Part shown: positions 62,705 through 64,000 of the stretch, one piece after another
Position numbering within the stretch: the first letter of the stretch is position 1
Layout of the letters: each line of letters begins with the position of its first letter
Assembly: GCF_020329485.1 (NCBI RefSeq)
Contig: NZ_JAGKJI010000011.1
Span: 119,814 to 183,813 of the forward strand
Origin: Bradyrhizobium cenepequi
Lineage (GTDB): Bacteria; Pseudomonadota; Alphaproteobacteria; Rhizobiales; Xanthobacteraceae
Direction: 5' to 3'
DNA: 64,000 nt
Position numbers and translations under genes: made by a program
The notes under the pieces: generated by a model
What the model was told of the DNA's origin: nothing
Database searches by the model: none
What the model saw: the letters and a program-made list of their open reading frames with translations, nothing else

Positions 62705-64000
62705 CCGTACAAGACACGGTTGACCACGTCCGGCGGATCGACGTCGATCAATATCGATATGGGTTCGAGACGCTTATCGAATCCGAAAAGGCCCCCAAAG
62801 GGCTCTCGGAAGATATCGTCCGTTTCATCTCAGAGAAAAAGAACGAACCGGCCTGGATGCTGGAATGGCGCCTGGAGGCGTATCGCCGCTGGCTGACCAT
62901 GACCGAGCCGACGTGGGCGCGCGTCAACTACCCCAAGATCGACTACCAGGACCTCTATTATTACGCGGCGCCGAAGCCGAAGAAGACGCTGTCGTCGATC
63001 GATGAGATCGATCCGGAGATCCTCAAGACCTACGAGAAGCTCGGCATTCCCTTAAGGGAAGTCGCGATCCTTGAGGGCGTCGAGCCGCCTCCGGGTGGAG
63101 AGCCGTCGGAGCAGCGCAAGATCGCGGTCGATGCGGTCTTCGATTCGGTGTCGGTGGCGACCACCTTCCAGAAGGAACTGAAGAAGGCCGGCGTGATCTT
63201 CATGCCGATCTCGGAAGCGATCCGCGAACATCCGGAACTGGTGCGCAAGTATCTCGGCAGCGTGGTGCCGACGTCCGACAACTTCTTCGCCACCCTGAAC
63301 TCGGCGGTGTTCTCCGACGGCTCGTTCGTCTACGTGCCGCCGGGCGTGCGCTGCCCGATGGAATTGTCGACCTATTTCCGCATCAACGAGCGCAACACTG
63401 GCCAGTTCGAGCGCACGCTGATCATCGCCGACAAGGGCTCTTACGTCAGCTACCTCGAAGGCTGCACCGCGCCGCAGCGCGACGAGAATCAGTTGCACGC
63501 CGCCGTAGTCGAGTTGATCGCGCTCGATGACGCCGAGATCAAATATTCGACGGTGCAGAACTGGTACCCGGGCAACTCGGAGGGACTGGGCGGCATCTAC
63601 AACTTCGTCACCAAGCGTGGCGACTGCCGCGGCGCCAATTCGAAGATCTCCTGGACCCAGGTCGAGACGGGGTCTGCGATCACCTGGAAATATCCGAGCT
63701 GCATTCTGCGCGGCGACAATTCGCGCGGTGAGTTCTACTCGATCGCGATCTCGAACGGCTACCAGCAGGTCGACAGCGGCACCAAGATGCTTCATCTCGG
63801 CAAGAACACCTCGAGCCGGATCATCTCCAAGGGCATCGCCGCTGGCAAGTCGCAGAACACCTATCGCGGCCTCGTCACCGCGCACCGGAAAGCCACCGGC
63901 GCGCGCAACTATACCGCCTGCGACTCGCTCCTGATCGGCGACAAATGCGGCGCGCACACCGTGCCTTACGTCGAGGCGAAGAACTCGTCGGCGACGTTCG
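62698..64000 (+). CDS. sufB: Fe-S cluster assembly protein SufB (partial, runs off the window)
   Basis: 434 codons are visible from ATG 62698; the family has about 490. The sequence follows SufB closely: [19 protein letters not shown] near residue 53, [40 protein letters not shown] near 255, and [20 protein letters not shown] near 320. SufB is the scaffold of the SufBCD complex that builds [4Fe-4S] clusters. In free-living Bradyrhizobium a second suf set sits inside the nif region, and the NifA-type promoter upstream fits that copy. Confidence 0.93.
   Translation, partial: MVAVQDTVDHVRRIDVDQYRYGFETLIESEKAPKGLSEDIVRFISEKKNEPAWMLEWRLEAYRRWLTMTEPTWARVNYPKIDYQDLYYYAAPKPKKTLSSIDEIDPEILKTYEKLGIPLREVAILEGVEPPPGGEPSEQRKIAVDAVFDSVSVATTFQKELKKAGVIFMPISEAIREHPELVRKYLGSVVPTSDNFFATLNSAVFSDGSFVYVPPGVRCPMELSTYFRINERNTGQFERTLIIADKGSYVSYLEGCTAPQRDENQLHAAVVELIALDDAEIKYSTVQNWYPGNSEGLGGIYNFVTKRGDCRGANSKISWTQVETGSAITWKYPSCILRGDNSRGEFYSIAISNGYQQVDSGTKMLHLGKNTSSRIISKGIAAGKSQNTYRGLVTAHRKATGARNYTACDSLLIGDKCGAHTVPYVEAKNSSATF

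Overview
The window reads as a high-GC alphaproteobacterial chromosome, most likely Bradyrhizobium or a close relative. This rests on protein families and codon use, on recurrent palindromic repeats (GTAGGGTGGGC and CGTCATTGCGAG types), and on a nif-type ferredoxin/sufB region at the right end. I ran no database search.

Positions 1-38,000 look like ordinary, intact chromosome. In order they hold: a partial Bcr/CflA drug exporter; a GT1 glycosyltransferase; a fatty- or hydroxy-acid catabolic operon (APH-type kinase, ACAD11-type acyl-CoA dehydrogenase, acyl-CoA synthetase, GntR regulator); an RND efflux pair; an isoquinoline-1-oxidoreductase-type molybdoenzyme with an MFS exporter; a NitT/TauT/NMT1-type ABC importer with three metabolic genes and a TetR regulator flanked by two matching operator-like palindromes; an alkyl sulfatase; an alpha-glucan/carbohydrate group (GT4, ABC exporter, amylo-alpha-1,6-glucosidase, PRC-barrel protein, MFS, glycogen synthase); and a CoA-transferase, a Zn-alcohol dehydrogenase and an isocitrate/isopropylmalate-type dehydrogenase.

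At about 37,995 the dehydrogenase is cut off, and a tyrosine-recombinase integrase follows at once. From there to about 62,170 lies a genomic island in heavy decay. It holds short integrase-linked genes (including an excisionase-like protein), a truncated RecA-like ATPase, a pseudogenised catabolic cluster (flavoprotein, lactonase, MFS, Ldh-type dehydrogenase) beside an intact TauD-type dioxygenase, and an internally deleted IS630 element. It also holds a complete 2.6-kb IS1595-type element with cargo, a PAS histidine kinase with response regulators, a frameshifted cold-shock gene, a broken DUF2285 gene, and IS110 and IS5 fragments.

The right edge is nif-related. A badly broken 3' piece of nifA is followed by two perfect TGT-N10-ACA NifA sites and a sigma-54-type -24/-12 element. 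These precede an intact nif-type 2[4Fe-4S] ferredoxin gene, a small ORF and sufB, which runs off the window.

The most unusual object is the IS1595-type element (50,528-53,165). Matching terminal inverted repeats and a 9-bp direct repeat bound one unit that carries the transposase, a structured intergenic region with a possible pseudoknot and terminator, a Cas2/VapD-like small protein, a small basic protein and an HNH-type protein.
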